From assembly GCA_020048405.1 (NCBI GenBank), contig JAIFMP010000076.1, forward strand, positions 1-51,162: 51,162 nt of DNA. The letters are read 5' to 3'. A program made the translations under genes and the position numbers. The notes below the pieces were generated by a model, which ran no database searches, was not told the origin of the DNA, and worked only from the letters and a program-made list of their open reading frames with translations. Shown here piece after piece: positions 16,488-26,291 of the stretch (position 1 is the first letter of the stretch; every line of letters begins with the position of its first letter). Origin of the DNA: Hydrogenophaga sp. (GTDB taxonomy: Bacteria; Pseudomonadota; Gammaproteobacteria; Burkholderiales; Burkholderiaceae_C).

Positions 16488-18986
16488 TCAGCTCAGCGGA
16501 GGCAAGAGGTCGGGATATGTGGTGTCCTCCCCTGGAGCGGCGGGGATGCGGGCGCTGTTGATAACCGCCACATCCACCACGCTGTCCAGTGCATCGTCCA
16601 CCACACTGTGAGCGGCCACCAACGCCAAACGCTCGGCTTGCCAGAGCTGTTCGAAACTGCGGTGGGACATCGACATGGTTTGTCCGTTGGGCGCGTTGAA
16701 AAGGTGCATGGTGCCGTGAGGGCTGGACCAGGTGAGCTGAATACGATGCCATTGGCCGTCTTCTTTCTGAAAAGACACCCAGGCACCCGCAGCAAGTTTG
16801 GGTGCCGCCTGCGCCAACACATCAACCGGTCGTGTGTCGTATTGCGGCAAGGTGTCGGCAAAGTCGGTCGCGTTCAACTCTGGGAAGGGTTCTGCCATGA
16901 AGCCTGTGTCTGCCACCTCATTCGGGCCCATCCAGGGTTGCCCGGGGGCTGCCGCAGCATGGGTTGCCGCAGGCAGGATCAGGTGTGGCGCTGCAGCAGA
17001 CAGGAGCTCTCGCTCACCATCCGCTTTGAGCCCCGCCTCGTGCAACGACATGATGGTGCTGAAAAACTGGCGAGATACATCTGGGGCGCAATCAATGGTT
17101 TGCAAACCTTCACGCAACGTGCGCAGCAGCCCGGGAATGAGCCGCGCCAAGCGCCCACGGTTACGTCCCGCAACGTCAACTCGACTGCTCCAAAAAAGGT
17201 CTGACAGCACCCCCAGGTAGCGCAAATCGGGGGACAACCGACCCGGAGGTATGTGGGCAGCAGGCTCCAAACGGGCCTGAGCAATCACCTGAGCCCAAGT
17301 GCCCAACACAAAGTTTTTCACCCGATCATCGGCTTTTGCGAAATCTGGCCTGCGCGACACCTCCTCCGCCACTTTTTCCGCCAAGAGGAAGCGCTGCTCC
17401 GCCTTGACGAGTGTTGCCACCGCGCGTCCACGGTTTTCAATCTCCTTGGTGTTGGCGTTGGGGTCTTCATCGTGCGTCAATACTTCAAGCGCGGTCTCAA
17501 AAAGGGCCGAAACGTCCACCTCAGGTCTCAGAAACAACTCAGCGACATCGTCCAGCGTCGACAAAAAGTGGCTCAGCCCCCTAGATCCGACGGTCTCGAA
17601 GGCCAGACTGCGTTGAGTCACCTCATCCAGCAGGCGCCGGGCAGGGTTGAGCTTGTCGGCAAAAAAACGCGGGTCCTCATGGGCAATCCGCAGCAACGCC
17701 GGTTTGAGCCGCTGAAGCATGTCTCGCACGGGAGGCAACAAGCGCGTGTCACGGGCCATGCCATCGAGCATCAGCTGGACCACCTCGCTGGCCAGTGCCT
17801 TGAGGTGGTCCGCCGCGTCCTCTCCGGTCTTGGCATCGGTCGCGCGACGCCCCCTGCGGTCAGGCCCTTGGTATCCGTTTTCGCGCTGGCTTGCCGGAAC
17901 AGCAACAGCAGATGGCGTTGCTGGGGTGTCTGGCAATGTCGGCAAAAGAATGGGGAATTGACCTGGCGATTCGGCCGAAACGCTTGGTACCGCTGGCATA
18001 GACCGGGGCACGATCGTGGTCCAAGGGTCGAAGGCAGGTGGAGCGATCGCCGGCGTTGCAGGCAGCAGTGCTTGCGGGGTAGCGGGCAATGCCTCGGTCA
18101 AACTTGAGTCGTGCGACCCTGTGACCAACAGCTGATGCAATTGGTTGAGTGTGAGCAGATCAGACGTTGCACCGGCACCAGCGGAAGACGCACTGGGCTG
18201 CGCAGGCTTGAACTCAGCCTCCAGCCCGTCAGCAACACCATCTGGGCGCCGCTGCGCATAAGCGCCGCCAGCTTTGGCGGTGCCCGTACCAGAAGGGGAC
18301 TGCACCACATTGAAACCCACGGGTTCAACGCCATGGGTCTCCAGTAATTGAATCAGGTGACGGTAAAGCACCTGCAGTTCTTGCCCCAAGATGGGTGTGC
18401 CTTGTTGCAACCAATGGGCTCTCGCGCCTTTGTCGGTCGTGAGGCCTTCCATGGTTTGCCGCAACGCAGCAATCGCGACATCTGGGCGCAAAGGATTGTG
18501 GCCAGCTTTCACCGTGGTGAACCCTTGGGCACGGCTCAGCAAGGCCGACAGTTCGGTCAATGCGTCACCCGCAGCGCCTTGCACGGCCTGCTCCAAGCGT
18601 GCCACCTGAACCGTGGCCTGGACCTGGGTGTCGTCCATCAATTCAAGCTCGTCGAAACTGATGTTGGCCAGTGAGCGGCGAGCGGCATGCCCTTCCCCGC
18701 GCCGATGCAGGGAATCGGTGATGGCGCGCGCCCAGTGTGCAACCCATTCGGCCTCAAGGCGGTGCTTGTGCAGAGAGAGCAGCTTGATGGCATTGCCAAA
18801 ACTGGCGCGGTCACGCGGGTTCGCGGACCAGGCCTCTTGTTGTTTGAGCACATCTGTCAAGCCTGCCACCCAGCGCGTCACCAAGCCGGGCGCCTCGGCC
18901 AGGGCCTCTTCAATACAGGCCTGCAAGGCCTGCGCATGCGGGTTGTTTCCGGGCGAATAGCCCAGTGGCAACGACGGGTTATTCAT
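16488..18986 (-). CDS. DUF1631 family protein
   Basis: A large cytoplasmic protein of 832 residues of the DUF1631 family, frequent in beta- and gammaproteobacteria and without a known activity. It has no signal peptide or membrane span. The N-terminal half is helical; a low-complexity Pro/Ala/Ser-rich linker lies at about residues 270-370. The C-terminal half contains VQLMLDGMARDTRLLPPVRDMLQRLKPALLRIA, DPRFFADKLNPARRLLDEV and late LAAGAWVSFQKEDGQWHRIQLTW, typical of the family and reminiscent of a PilZ-like end domain. The ATG at 18986 has GGAG upstream. The 120 bp before it are AT-rich and probably hold its promoter. It stands alone between convergent and tandem neighbours. Confidence 0.82.
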   Translation of the reverse strand: MNNPSLPLGYSPGNNPHAQALQACIEEALAEAPGLVTRWVAGLTDVLKQQEAWSANPRDRASFGNAIKLLSLHKHRLEAEWVAHWARAITDSLHRRGEGHAARRSLANISFDELELMDDTQVQATVQVARLEQAVQGAAGDALTELSALLSRAQGFTTVKAGHNPLRPDVAIAALRQTMEGLTTDKGARAHWLQQGTPILGQELQVLYRHLIQLLETHGVEPVGFNVVQSPSGTGTAKAGGAYAQRRPDGVADGLEAEFKPAQPSASSAGAGATSDLLTLNQLHQLLVTGSHDSSLTEALPATPQALLPATPAIAPPAFDPWTTIVPRSMPAVPSVSAESPGQFPILLPTLPDTPATPSAVAVPASQRENGYQGPDRRGRRATDAKTGEDAADHLKALASEVVQLMLDGMARDTRLLPPVRDMLQRLKPALLRIAHEDPRFFADKLNPARRLLDEVTQRSLAFETVGSRGLSHFLSTLDDVAELFLRPEVDVSALFETALEVLTHDEDPNANTKEIENRGRAVATLVKAEQRFLLAEKVAEEVSRRPDFAKADDRVKNFVLGTWAQVIAQARLEPAAHIPPGRLSPDLRYLGVLSDLFWSSRVDVAGRNRGRLARLIPGLLRTLREGLQTIDCAPDVSRQFFSTIMSLHEAGLKADGERELLSAAAPHLILPAATHAAAAPGQPWMGPNEVADTGFMAEPFPELNATDFADTLPQYDTRPVDVLAQAAPKLAAGAWVSFQKEDGQWHRIQLTWSSPHGTMHLFNAPNGQTMSMSHRSFEQLWQAERLALVAAHSVVDDALDSVVDVAVINSARIPAAPGEDTTYPDLLPPLS

Positions 18987-19109
18987 GCTTGACTCCAGGG
19001 TCAAAACTCAAATAAAAATAGCAAACTATTCATGACTGAAAAGTACAAATACAACTTTTTATTAAATATTCACCTGCAAGAACTTGTCTTCAGCAGGGTG
19101 GGCTCGGGC

Positions 19110-19661
19110 TCAGGCACATATCAGGCGCTGCCAGCCTTGCGGCCCGAGCTTGCGCAGGACTTCGATGTTGCGCTCAAAGATCACATCGGTGTCCCCAAAT
19201 GACTCTATGGCCTTTTCCAGACTTTCCTCGCGGATGAGGTGAAGTGTGGGATACGGGGAACGGTTGGTGAAGTGACTCATGTTGCCTTCGTCTTCACCTT
19301 CAAACACAAACCCGGGGTGAAAAGGGGCGATCTGAATCACGCCTTCCAGTTCATGCTCCACCAACACGTCGTCGGCCACGTTCAGGAAATCGTTGAACAC
19401 CATGAAGTCGGGAAACAGCGCGGGGTGCACCAGCAACGTGGTGTCCACCTGTTCGGCCGGGGTGGTCTTCAGCAGTTCCAGTTCGCGGTCCAGGTCATCC
19501 AGAAACGCGTCGAGATGGCGCGCCCGGCTGACAACCAGCCGCACCTGATCCTTCACGTAGACCGACTTGGCAAACGGGCACAGGTTCAGGCCGATCACGG
19601 CCTGCTCCAGCCAACGGCGCGTGGCCGCCAGCACCTCTTCGTCTGAAACGGCTGTCATCAT
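19110..19661 (-). CDS. DUF1415 family protein
   Basis: A protein of 183 residues of the DUF1415 family, widespread in proteobacteria, function unknown. Recognisable segments are TRRWLEQAVIGLNLCPFAKSVYV near the start, the HPALFPDFMVFNDFLNVADDVL middle, IQIAPFHPGFVFEG and TNRSPYPTLHLIREESL. The conserved Cys in LNLCPFA and the His residues suggest a possible metal or catalytic site, but this is inference. Its ATG overlaps the ettA stop by 4 bases, so the two are co-translated. Confidence 0.85.
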   Translation of the reverse strand: MMTAVSDEEVLAATRRWLEQAVIGLNLCPFAKSVYVKDQVRLVVSRARHLDAFLDDLDRELELLKTTPAEQVDTTLLVHPALFPDFMVFNDFLNVADDVLVEHELEGVIQIAPFHPGFVFEGEDEGNMSHFTNRSPYPTLHLIREESLEKAIESFGDTDVIFERNIEVLRKLGPQGWQRLICA

Positions 19662-21322
19662 TTCAGTGACTTGAAGCGGGCGCGTTTGGGGCGTGCGCCC
19701 TCTTCACCCAGGCGCTTTTTCTTGTCGGCTTCGTACTCGGAGAAGTTGCCGTCAAAGAATTTCCATTGCGAGTCGCCTTCACACGCCAGGATGTGGGTGC
19801 AAATGCGGTCGAGGAACCAACGGTCGTGGGAAATCACCATGGCCGAACCGGCAAACTCCAGCAGCGCCTCTTCCAGCGCGCGCAGGGTTTCCACGTCCAG
19901 GTCGTTGGACGGTTCGTCCAGCATCAGCACGTTGCCGCCCTGTGCCAGGGTTTTGGCCAGGTGCAAACGGCCGCGCTCACCGCCCGACAGACTGCCCACC
20001 AGCTTTTGCTGGTCGTTGCCCTTGAAGTTGAAGCGGCCCAGGTACGCCCGGCTGGGCATCACAAACTTGCCCACGGTGATGTTGTCCAGCCCGCCCGACA
20101 CGTCGGCCCACACGGTTTTGCTGCCGTCCAGGGTTTCGCGGCTTTGGTCCACAAACGCCAGCTTGGCGGTTTTGCCGATGACGATGCTGCCCGCATCGGG
20201 TTGCTCCACGCCCTGCAGCATGCGGAACAGCGTGGACTTGCCCGCGCCGTTGGGGCCGATGATGCCGACGATGGCACCCGCGGGCACGGTGAAGCTCAGA
20301 TTGTCGATCAGCAGACGGTCACCAAACGACTTTGTCACGCCGTGGAACTCGATGACCTGTGCACCCAGACGTTCTGCCACGGGAATGAAAATTTCATTCG
20401 TCTCGTTGCGCTTCTGGTAGTCGACATCGCTCAACTCCTCGAAGCGTGCCATGCGCGCCTTGCTCTTGGCCTGGCGGCCCTTGGCGTTGGAGCGCACCCA
20501 CTTCAGTTCTTCCTTCATGGCTTTGGTGCGGGCGTCTTCGCTCTTTTGCTCGGACTCCAGGCGGCGCTCTTTCTGCTCCAGCCAGTCGGAATAGTTGCCT
20601 TTGTAGGGAATGCCGTGGCCACGGTCCAGTTCCAGAATCCACTCGGCGGCGTTGTCCAGGAAGTAGCGGTCGTGGGTGATGGCCACCACAGTGCCGGGGA
20701 ACCGCTGCAGGAACTGCTCCAGCCAGTTGACGCTTTCCGCATCCAAGTGGTTGGTGGGTTCGTCCAGCAAAAGCATGTCGGGCTTGCTCAGCAGCAGGCG
20801 GCACAGGGCCACGCGGCGCTTCTCGCCACCCGACAGGTTCTTGATCACTGCATCCCAGGGGGGCAGGTTCAGTGCGTCTGCGGCCAGTTCCAGTTGCAGG
20901 TCGGTGTTTTCGCTGCCTGAGGCGGCAATGATGGCTTCCAGCTCAGCCTGCTCGGCGGCCAGGGCGTCAAAGTCGGCGTTCTCGTCGCCGTAGGCGGCAT
21001 ACACCTCTTCCAGCCGTGCTTTGGCGGCCAGCGAGCCACCAATGCCCTCTTCCACCGCCTGGCGCACAGTTTGGTCGGGGTCGATCTGCGGCTCTTGCGG
21101 CAGGTAGCCGATCTTGATGCCCGGCATGGGGATGGCTTCGCCCTCGATTTCCTTGTCAAGACCGGCCATGATTTTCAGGATGGTGGACTTGCCCGAGCCG
21201 TTCAGGCCCAGCACACCGATCTTGGCGCCAGGGAAGAAACTGAGGGAGATGTCCTTCAGGATCTGGCGCTTGGGCGGCACGGTTTTGCACACCCGGTTCA
21301 TGGAAAAAACGTACTGGGCCAT
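19658..21322 (-). CDS. ettA: Energy-dependent translational throttle protein EttA (ABC-F)
   Basis: A ribosome-associated ABC-F ATPase of 554 residues with two ATPase modules. Module 1 has GLNGSGKST, LSGGEKRRVALCRLL and LLLDEPTNHLD. Module 2 has GPNGAGKST, LSGGERGRLHLAKTL and LMLDEPSNDLD. Between them is the linker RSNAKGRQAKSKARMARFEEL, which reaches toward the peptidyl-tRNA. Catalytic Glu residues are present in both Walker B motifs. EttA binds the ribosomal E site and couples the first peptide bond to the ATP/ADP ratio. The start is ATG 21322 (MAQYVFSMNRV), the family's normal N-terminus. Confidence 0.96.
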   Translation of the reverse strand: MAQYVFSMNRVCKTVPPKRQILKDISLSFFPGAKIGVLGLNGSGKSTILKIMAGLDKEIEGEAIPMPGIKIGYLPQEPQIDPDQTVRQAVEEGIGGSLAAKARLEEVYAAYGDENADFDALAAEQAELEAIIAASGSENTDLQLELAADALNLPPWDAVIKNLSGGEKRRVALCRLLLSKPDMLLLDEPTNHLDAESVNWLEQFLQRFPGTVVAITHDRYFLDNAAEWILELDRGHGIPYKGNYSDWLEQKERRLESEQKSEDARTKAMKEELKWVRSNAKGRQAKSKARMARFEELSDVDYQKRNETNEIFIPVAERLGAQVIEFHGVTKSFGDRLLIDNLSFTVPAGAIVGIIGPNGAGKSTLFRMLQGVEQPDAGSIVIGKTAKLAFVDQSRETLDGSKTVWADVSGGLDNITVGKFVMPSRAYLGRFNFKGNDQQKLVGSLSGGERGRLHLAKTLAQGGNVLMLDEPSNDLDVETLRALEEALLEFAGSAMVISHDRWFLDRICTHILACEGDSQWKFFDGNFSEYEADKKKRLGEEGARPKRARFKSLK

Positions 21323-21586
21323 GTAAGCTGCTCTCTTCAAAAAAGGGGATTTGCCGACGATGTGGGCGAATCAAACCGCGAATTATCCCAGCATGCGACA
21401 ATGCAGCCTGTTGAGCGCCACAGTCGGCGCCAGACCGGCACCTTCGCCGGGGAGCACAGCGCGTCGCCACCAGTGGCTTGCGGGCACTCCCAAGACCCCA
21501 ACTGCATTCGCCCAGACTGACCGGCACCCTGTCTTTCGCCGGCAAGGCAATGCTCCCAGCGCCTGCGGACAGGCGCGACATTCCAC

Positions 21587-23392
21587 ATGACCTTTGAAGA
21601 ACTGAATCTGGCCCCCGCCATCCTGCAAGCCGTGCTTGAGCAGGGCTACACCACGCCCACCCCCATTCAGGCGCAAGCCATCCCGGCGGTGATTGCAGGA
21701 CAAGACCTGCTGGCTGGCGCCCAAACGGGCACCGGCAAAACGGCCGCATTCACGCTGCCCATGCTGCACAAGCTGTCGCAGCTTGACGCCGACAAGAACC
21801 GCTTTGGCGGCAAAGCCATCCGTGCCCTCGTGCTGACCCCCACCCGCGAGCTGGCAGCTCAGGTGGAAGAGTCTGTGCGCACCTACGGCAAATACCTGCC
21901 CGCTGTGACATCCGGTGTGGTGTTTGGTGGTGTGGGCATGAACCCGCAGATCAGCATGCTCAAAAAGGGCGTGGACATTCTGGTGGCAACCCCAGGCCGT
22001 CTGCTCGATCTGGCCCAGCAAGGCTTCCTGGACTTGTCCAAGGTTGAAATGTTGGTTCTGGACGAAGCCGACCGCATGCTCGACATGGGCTTCATCCACG
22101 ACGTGAAAAAAGTGCTGGCCATGGTGCCCGGCCACAAGCAGAGCCTGCTGTTCTCTGCGACCTTCAGCGATGAGATCCGCGATCTGGCCAACACCCTGCT
22201 GCGCGACCCGCAAAGCATCCAGGTGACGCCGCGCAATACCACGGTGCAGCGCATCACCCAACTCATCCACCCGGTGGGCCGTGGCAAAAAGAAGGCCGTG
22301 CTGGTGCACATCATCAACGAGCACAACTGGAGCCAGGTGCTGGTGTTCACCCGCACCAAGTTCGGAGCCAACAACGTGGCCGAGTACCTGTGCAAAAACG
22401 GCATCAATGCCATGGCACTGCACGGCAACAAGAGCCAGGCCGCCCGCACCCAGGCGCTGGCCGGTTTCAAAAGCGGTGACATCCGCGCGCTGGTGGCCAC
22501 CGACATCGCAGCACGCGGCATCGACATCGACGACCTGCCGCATGTGGTGAACTATGAAATCCCCAACGTCAGTGAAGACTACGTTCACCGCATCGGCCGC
22601 ACAGGCCGCGCCGGTGCCAGCGGCGAAGCCGTGAACCTCGTGTGCATGGACGAAGAAGGTTTCATGCAAGACATCGAGCGCTTCACCAAGCAGCGCATTG
22701 AAGTGAAGTTCATTGAAGGCTTCGGCCCCGAACCCGGTGAAAAGGCCGAGCCCATCGCCATGGGTCGCCAGACCATCTGGGGTGGTGCAGGCAAGCCCCC
22801 CAGCCGCGAGGTGATGGCTGCGGCAGCCAAAGCCGCTCGCGGCGAGATGATGGAACGCATCCGCGAGAAAAAAGGTGCAGAGGGCGGTGGTGGTGGCCGC
22901 GGCGGCCAGAAGCCCGCTGGCCGTGGTGGTCAGGCACGTGGTCCTCAGGGGCCGCGGGAAGGTGCCATCGGCAACGAGGGCAACGGTGCACCACAGCAGC
23001 GCCGACAGGGCGGAAACGGTGGCGCGCCCGGAGGCAACAAGCCACGCCATGCACGCGGCCCGCGCCCTGAAGGACGCGAATTCCGTCCGGACAACCGCCC
23101 GCATGGAGGAGACCAGGGTGGTGGCGAAAGCCAGCCGGGGCCCAACGCCTTTCGCAACGCCAGCGTGCGCGGCGACCGGCCCGCATTCCGTGATGAACCC
23201 CGTGGCCCTGCCGGTGCACCGCGCCAGCCAGACCCGCTGCGCACGAGCATCGACTCCATCGCTGATCGCGGTGGGTACAGGGGCAACCGCAACCGCAATG
23301 GCGGCGGCGGGCGTGGCCCAGGTGGTCCCGCAAGTGGCAGCCGTGGCGGCCCTGCAGACCCCTTGCGTACCAGTTTCGGCCGCATCAAATAA
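21587..23392 (+). CDS. rhlE: DEAD-box RNA helicase, RhlE type
   Basis: A helicase of 601 residues. The core occupies about residues 1-385: Q-motif [26 protein letters not shown], motif I AQTGTGKT, Ia PTREL, motif [15 protein letters not shown], motif III FSATF, motif [12 protein letters not shown], motif [12 protein letters not shown]. The remaining 200 or so residues are a low-complexity Gly/Arg/Pro/Asn-rich tail with RGG-like repeats, expected to be disordered and to bind RNA. The tail ends [10 protein letters not shown], and an earlier PLRTSIDSI resembles it. It diverges from ettA across about 260 bp. Such helicases act in ribosome assembly and RNA decay, often at low temperature. Confidence 0.92.
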   Translation: MTFEELNLAPAILQAVLEQGYTTPTPIQAQAIPAVIAGQDLLAGAQTGTGKTAAFTLPMLHKLSQLDADKNRFGGKAIRALVLTPTRELAAQVEESVRTYGKYLPAVTSGVVFGGVGMNPQISMLKKGVDILVATPGRLLDLAQQGFLDLSKVEMLVLDEADRMLDMGFIHDVKKVLAMVPGHKQSLLFSATFSDEIRDLANTLLRDPQSIQVTPRNTTVQRITQLIHPVGRGKKKAVLVHIINEHNWSQVLVFTRTKFGANNVAEYLCKNGINAMALHGNKSQAARTQALAGFKSGDIRALVATDIAARGIDIDDLPHVVNYEIPNVSEDYVHRIGRTGRAGASGEAVNLVCMDEEGFMQDIERFTKQRIEVKFIEGFGPEPGEKAEPIAMGRQTIWGGAGKPPSREVMAAAAKAARGEMMERIREKKGAEGGGGGRGGQKPAGRGGQARGPQGPREGAIGNEGNGAPQQRRQGGNGGAPGGNKPRHARGPRPEGREFRPDNRPHGGDQGGGESQPGPNAFRNASVRGDRPAFRDEPRGPAGAPRQPDPLRTSIDSIADRGGYRGNRNRNGGGGRGPGGPASGSRGGPADPLRTSFGRIK

Positions 23393-23407
23393 GCACGGTT
23401 GTTTGAC

Positions 23408-23950
23408 ATGACCCCGAAGCACGACACGCTTCAAAGATGGCTGGAAGAGGAAGCAACCGTCCAGTCACGTTTGCGGACGGGCCCTGGCGCAGGTGTGGCG
23501 CAAGCAGCGCAGCTCAAAGGCAAGAACGGTCTGCAAACCATGCAGGCCATGCTGGCGGGTGAATTGCCCTTTGCAGCCATTGCACAAACCCTGGACTTCT
23601 GCCTGGTCGAGGTGTCCGAGGGCAAGGCAGTGTTCCAGGGCACACCCGGACCGCAGCATTTCAACCCGATGGGCACGGTGCACGGCGGGTGGTTTGCCAC
23701 CCTGCTGGACTCAGCGCTCGGTTGCGCCGTTCACACGCTCATGCCTGAAGGCCGTGGCTACACCACTGCCGAGCTCAGCGTGAACATCGTGCGTGCGCTG
23801 TTGCCGGGGGTGCAACGTGTTCGGGCCGAAGGCAAGGTGTTGCATTGCGGCAGGCAGCTGGCCACCGCCGAGGCGCGATTGGTCGGCCCCGATGGCAAGC
23901 TCTACGCGCACGCCACCACCACATGCCTGGTTTTTGATCTCCCGTCATGA
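23408..23950 (+). CDS. PaaI-type hotdog thioesterase
   Basis: A protein of 180 residues with a hotdog fold. The active-site stretch is [26 protein letters not shown] (HGG motif and following helix). It is followed by [37 protein letters not shown] and [14 protein letters not shown], the usual strands of the PaaI/ACOT13 group, which hydrolyse acyl- or aryl-CoA. The first 40 residues are an extra helical part ([17 protein letters not shown]). It starts 15 bases after rhlE; a TTG 9 bases earlier is an alternative. The next gene, gloA, starts 32 bases on. The substrate is unknown. Confidence 0.87.
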   Translation: MTPKHDTLQRWLEEEATVQSRLRTGPGAGVAQAAQLKGKNGLQTMQAMLAGELPFAAIAQTLDFCLVEVSEGKAVFQGTPGPQHFNPMGTVHGGWFATLLDSALGCAVHTLMPEGRGYTTAELSVNIVRALLPGVQRVRAEGKVLHCGRQLATAEARLVGPDGKLYAHATTTCLVFDLPS

Positions 23951-23982
23951 CCCCGGCGACCGACCTTGGCACAATTCAGTCC

Positions 23983-24375
23983 ATGAGAATTTTGCACACC
24001 ATGCTGCGGGTGGGTGACCTGCAGCGATCCATTCAGTTCTACACCCAGGTGTTGGGCATGCAGTTGCTGCGCACCTCCGAAAACACCGAGTACAAGTACA
24101 CCCTGGCGTTTCTGGGCTATGGAAGCAACCCAGAACATGCCGAGTTGGAGTTGACTCACAACTGGGGCGTCACATCCTATGAAATGGGCACCGCCTACGG
24201 GCACATTGCCCTGGGCGTACCCAATGCGGCTGCCGCGTGCGACAAGATACGCGCAGCCGGCGGCAACGTGACCCGTGAGGCAGGCCCAGTGAAGGGCGGG
24301 CACACGGTCATTGCCTTCGTGACCGACCCTGATGGCTACAAGATAGAGCTCATCCAGCGCCCCGGCATGAGCTGA
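23983..24375 (+). CDS. gloA: Lactoylglutathione lyase (glyoxalase I)
   Basis: A protein of 130 residues of the VOC fold, converting the methylglyoxal-glutathione hemithioacetal to S-lactoylglutathione. It closely follows the E. coli enzyme: [20 protein letters not shown] with the first metal His, [24 protein letters not shown] with Glu, [14 protein letters not shown] with the second His, [14 protein letters not shown] and [14 protein letters not shown] with the last Glu. All four metal ligands are present, so a Ni-type enzyme is expected. Transcription ends at the strong hairpin about 30 bases downstream. Confidence 0.95.
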   Translation: MRILHTMLRVGDLQRSIQFYTQVLGMQLLRTSENTEYKYTLAFLGYGSNPEHAELELTHNWGVTSYEMGTAYGHIALGVPNAAAACDKIRAAGGNVTREAGPVKGGHTVIAFVTDPDGYKIELIQRPGMS

Positions 24376-24406
24376 ACGCTGCCACTTTCACCAACCCCAG
24401 ACGTTA

Positions 24407-24435
24407 AAAAAGCAGGCCCTCTCGGGCCTGCTTTT
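24407..24435. terminator. Bidirectional Rho-independent terminator
   Basis: A perfect stem AAAAGCAGGCCC / GGGCCTGCTTTT with loop TCTC sits between the convergent gloA and OmpA-like genes. A-tract and T-tract lie on either side, so it can stop transcription in both directions. Confidence 0.93.
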
Positions 24436-24458
24436 CATTGTGGTTGCACACCAAATGC

Positions 24459-24956
24459 TTACTGAACAGCCACTTCCACACGACGGGCTTCGGCATCGGT
24501 GCCTGTGCCAGTGAGTTGCTCGGGCTTTTTCAGCTCGATGCTGGCTTCGGCAACACCGACAGCCTTGAGAGCACCGCTGACTGCCAGAGCGCGCTGCTTG
24601 GCCAACTCGGCGTTGAATTCTGCGTTGCCGGTGGCATCGTGGAAACCGGACACCACCAGCTTTTTGCCTGCGGCGGCAGCTTTCACAGCATCGGCCAACG
24701 CCTCGGCTGCGCCGGACGCGAGATCGGCTTTGCCGGATGCGAAGTAGAACTTCACCACACCGTTTTCCACTACCACGCTGGCGTCTGCGCCCACAGCAGC
24801 AGGCGCTGCAGCGGCCACTGGTGCAGCCACATTGGCCTGAGGGCCTTTGGCCTTGTGGATACCCAAGCCAACCACAAAGCCCACCACGAGCACCAGCAGG
24901 GGAATCAGCACTGCAAAAGCGGTGCGGGTACCTTCATCTTGATCTTGAGCCGACAT
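24459..24956 (-). CDS. OmpA-like membrane protein with one N-terminal span
   Basis: A protein of 165 residues. After a short polar start (MSAQDQDEGTRT) there is one membrane span (AFAVLIPLLVLVVGFVVGLGI), then an Ala/Val-rich linker and an OmpA-like domain from about residue 62. The domain opens VVVENGVVKFYFASGKADL, has the middle KLVVSGFHDATGNAEFNAELAKQRA and ends ARRVEVAV. In the usual GHTD position it reads GFHDATG, common in this short family. The protein is probably anchored in the inner membrane with the domain in the periplasm. The start is ATG 24956, behind CGGAG; the bidirectional terminator lies just past its stop. Confidence 0.82.
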   Translation of the reverse strand: MSAQDQDEGTRTAFAVLIPLLVLVVGFVVGLGIHKAKGPQANVAAPVAAAAPAAVGADASVVVENGVVKFYFASGKADLASGAAEALADAVKAAAAGKKLVVSGFHDATGNAEFNAELAKQRALAVSGALKAVGVAEASIELKKPEQLTGTGTDAEARRVEVAVQ

Positions 24957-25019
24957 GAACACTCCGTAAATAATGAACCTCTGATTTTAGTCCCCCACAT
25001 TGATAAACCCTGACAAACG

Positions 25020-25622
25020 ATGCCCGCGCAAAGCCCTTTTCCCAAACGGTGCGGTGAAACCTTTCTGAGGCAAACCCTGGTCGCCTGGTCGCAGCAAGGT
25101 GGAGACCTGTGGGTGTTTGCCTACGCTTCACTGATCTGGCGTCCGGAAGGCACCGTGCAAGAGGTGCGGCCCGCCCGGGTTCAGGGCTACCACCGTGCGC
25201 TGAAGATGTGGAGCCGGGTGAACCGCGGCACCCCTGAAACACCCGGGCTGGTGTTTGCCCTGCTGCCGGGCGGCTGCTGCCAGGGTGTTGTTCAACGGAT
25301 TGCGCGGGCCGATGCGGAGATATACCTGCCTCAACTGTGGCTGAGGGAAATGCCCAACCCTGTGTACGACCCGCGCTGGCTGACCGCACACACACCCCAA
25401 GGGCCGGTCAAAGCACTCGCCTTCACGCTGGCCCGGCACAGCCCCAGCCACACCGGCACACTGACCGATGCGCAGTACCGGCACATTTTTACCCATGCGA
25501 GGGGACGTTTTGGCACAACCCTGGACTACGCCCGCCAGACACACATGCACCTGCAGCGCATCGGCATCCAGGACCACGCCCTGGGACGTCTGCTGACCCA
25601 TGCGCCAAACACCCGGGACTGA
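25020..25622 (+). CDS. ChaC-like gamma-glutamylcyclotransferase
   Basis: A protein of 200 residues of the ChaC family, which releases 5-oxoproline from glutathione or gamma-glutamyl dipeptides. The substrate loop is [13 protein letters not shown], where relatives have GYGSL. Then come [28 protein letters not shown], the [11 protein letters not shown] strand and [16 protein letters not shown]; the Glu of LREM is the likely catalytic residue. The end ([23 protein letters not shown]) is typical. The two Ala residues in FAYASL instead of Gly are somewhat unusual. It starts 63 bases from the divergent OmpA-like gene and precedes pdxH by 31 bases. Confidence 0.85.
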   Translation: MPAQSPFPKRCGETFLRQTLVAWSQQGGDLWVFAYASLIWRPEGTVQEVRPARVQGYHRALKMWSRVNRGTPETPGLVFALLPGGCCQGVVQRIARADAEIYLPQLWLREMPNPVYDPRWLTAHTPQGPVKALAFTLARHSPSHTGTLTDAQYRHIFTHARGRFGTTLDYARQTHMHLQRIGIQDHALGRLLTHAPNTRD

Positions 25623-25653
25623 CGGGTCACTGTGCTTCCGATATGCTGACCCC

Positions 25654-26271
25654 ATGAACATTGCAGACCTGAGAAAAAGCTACGAACGCGCCGAGCTGAG
25701 TGAAACCGAATCGCACAGCGACCCTTTGCAGCAGTTCGACCAGTGGTTGAACGAAGCCATCAAGGGCGAAGTTCCCGAACCCAATGCCATGACCTTGGCC
25801 ACCGTGGCCAGCAACTTGCGGCCGAGCACGCGCGTGGTGCTGATCAAGGGCTATGACGAACGGGGCATCGTCTGGTACACCAACTATGAGAGCCAGAAGG
25901 GCCAGGAGCTGGCTGGCAACCCGTTTGCGGCCTTGCAGTTCCACTGGGTGGAAATGGAACGAGTGGTGCGCATTGAAGGGCAGGTTGAAAAAATCAGCCC
26001 GGAGGAAAGTGATGCCTACTTCCACAGCCGTCCGCTCGACAGCCGCCTGGGTGCATGGGCAAGCCCGCAAAGCCAGGTGATTTCAGGCCGCAGCGTGCTG
26101 GTGGCCAATGCAGCCAAGTATGGCGCCCAGTTCATGCTGCAGCCCCCCAGACCACCGCACTGGGGTGGCTACCGTCTGAAGCCCGAGTTGTGGCAGTTCT
26201 GGCAAGGCCGCAAAAGCCGCCTGCATGACCGCAGTACTGGCAGCTGGTTGCGCGAGCGACTGGCTCCCTGA
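25654..26271 (+). CDS. pdxH: Pyridoxamine 5'-phosphate oxidase
   Basis: An FMN enzyme of 205 residues making pyridoxal 5'-phosphate from pyridoxine or pyridoxamine phosphate. It has [47 protein letters not shown] (FMN-binding Arg and Lys), [36 protein letters not shown] and [11 protein letters not shown], whose Arg and His contact the substrate. After HDR the sequence jumps to [12 protein letters not shown]. The E. coli enzyme has five more residues there, so about 15 bp appear to be missing without a frame change. Activity may survive, but a strand near the dimer interface is shortened. The start is the ATG giving MNIADL. Confidence 0.93.
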   Translation: MNIADLRKSYERAELSETESHSDPLQQFDQWLNEAIKGEVPEPNAMTLATVASNLRPSTRVVLIKGYDERGIVWYTNYESQKGQELAGNPFAALQFHWVEMERVVRIEGQVEKISPEESDAYFHSRPLDSRLGAWASPQSQVISGRSVLVANAAKYGAQFMLQPPRPPHWGGYRLKPELWQFWQGRKSRLHDRSTGSWLRERLAP

Positions 26272-26291
26272 TGTGGTGAGCCTGGCGGCCG

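Noticed and set aside
22860-23390. Gly/Arg-rich repeats at the end of the helicase considered as inserted repeats
   Set aside because: Low-complexity RGG-like tails are normal in RhlE-type helicases and the frame is intact.
21383-23434. 683-codon reverse frame opposite the RNA helicase
   Set aside because: Shadow of the helicase and its Gly-rich tail; composition (Ala, His, Val) is typical of antisense frames and no motif is seen.
24407-24435. Inverted repeat considered as a mobile-element end
   Set aside because: Arms, four-base loop and flanking A and T tracts are those of a bidirectional terminator between convergent genes.
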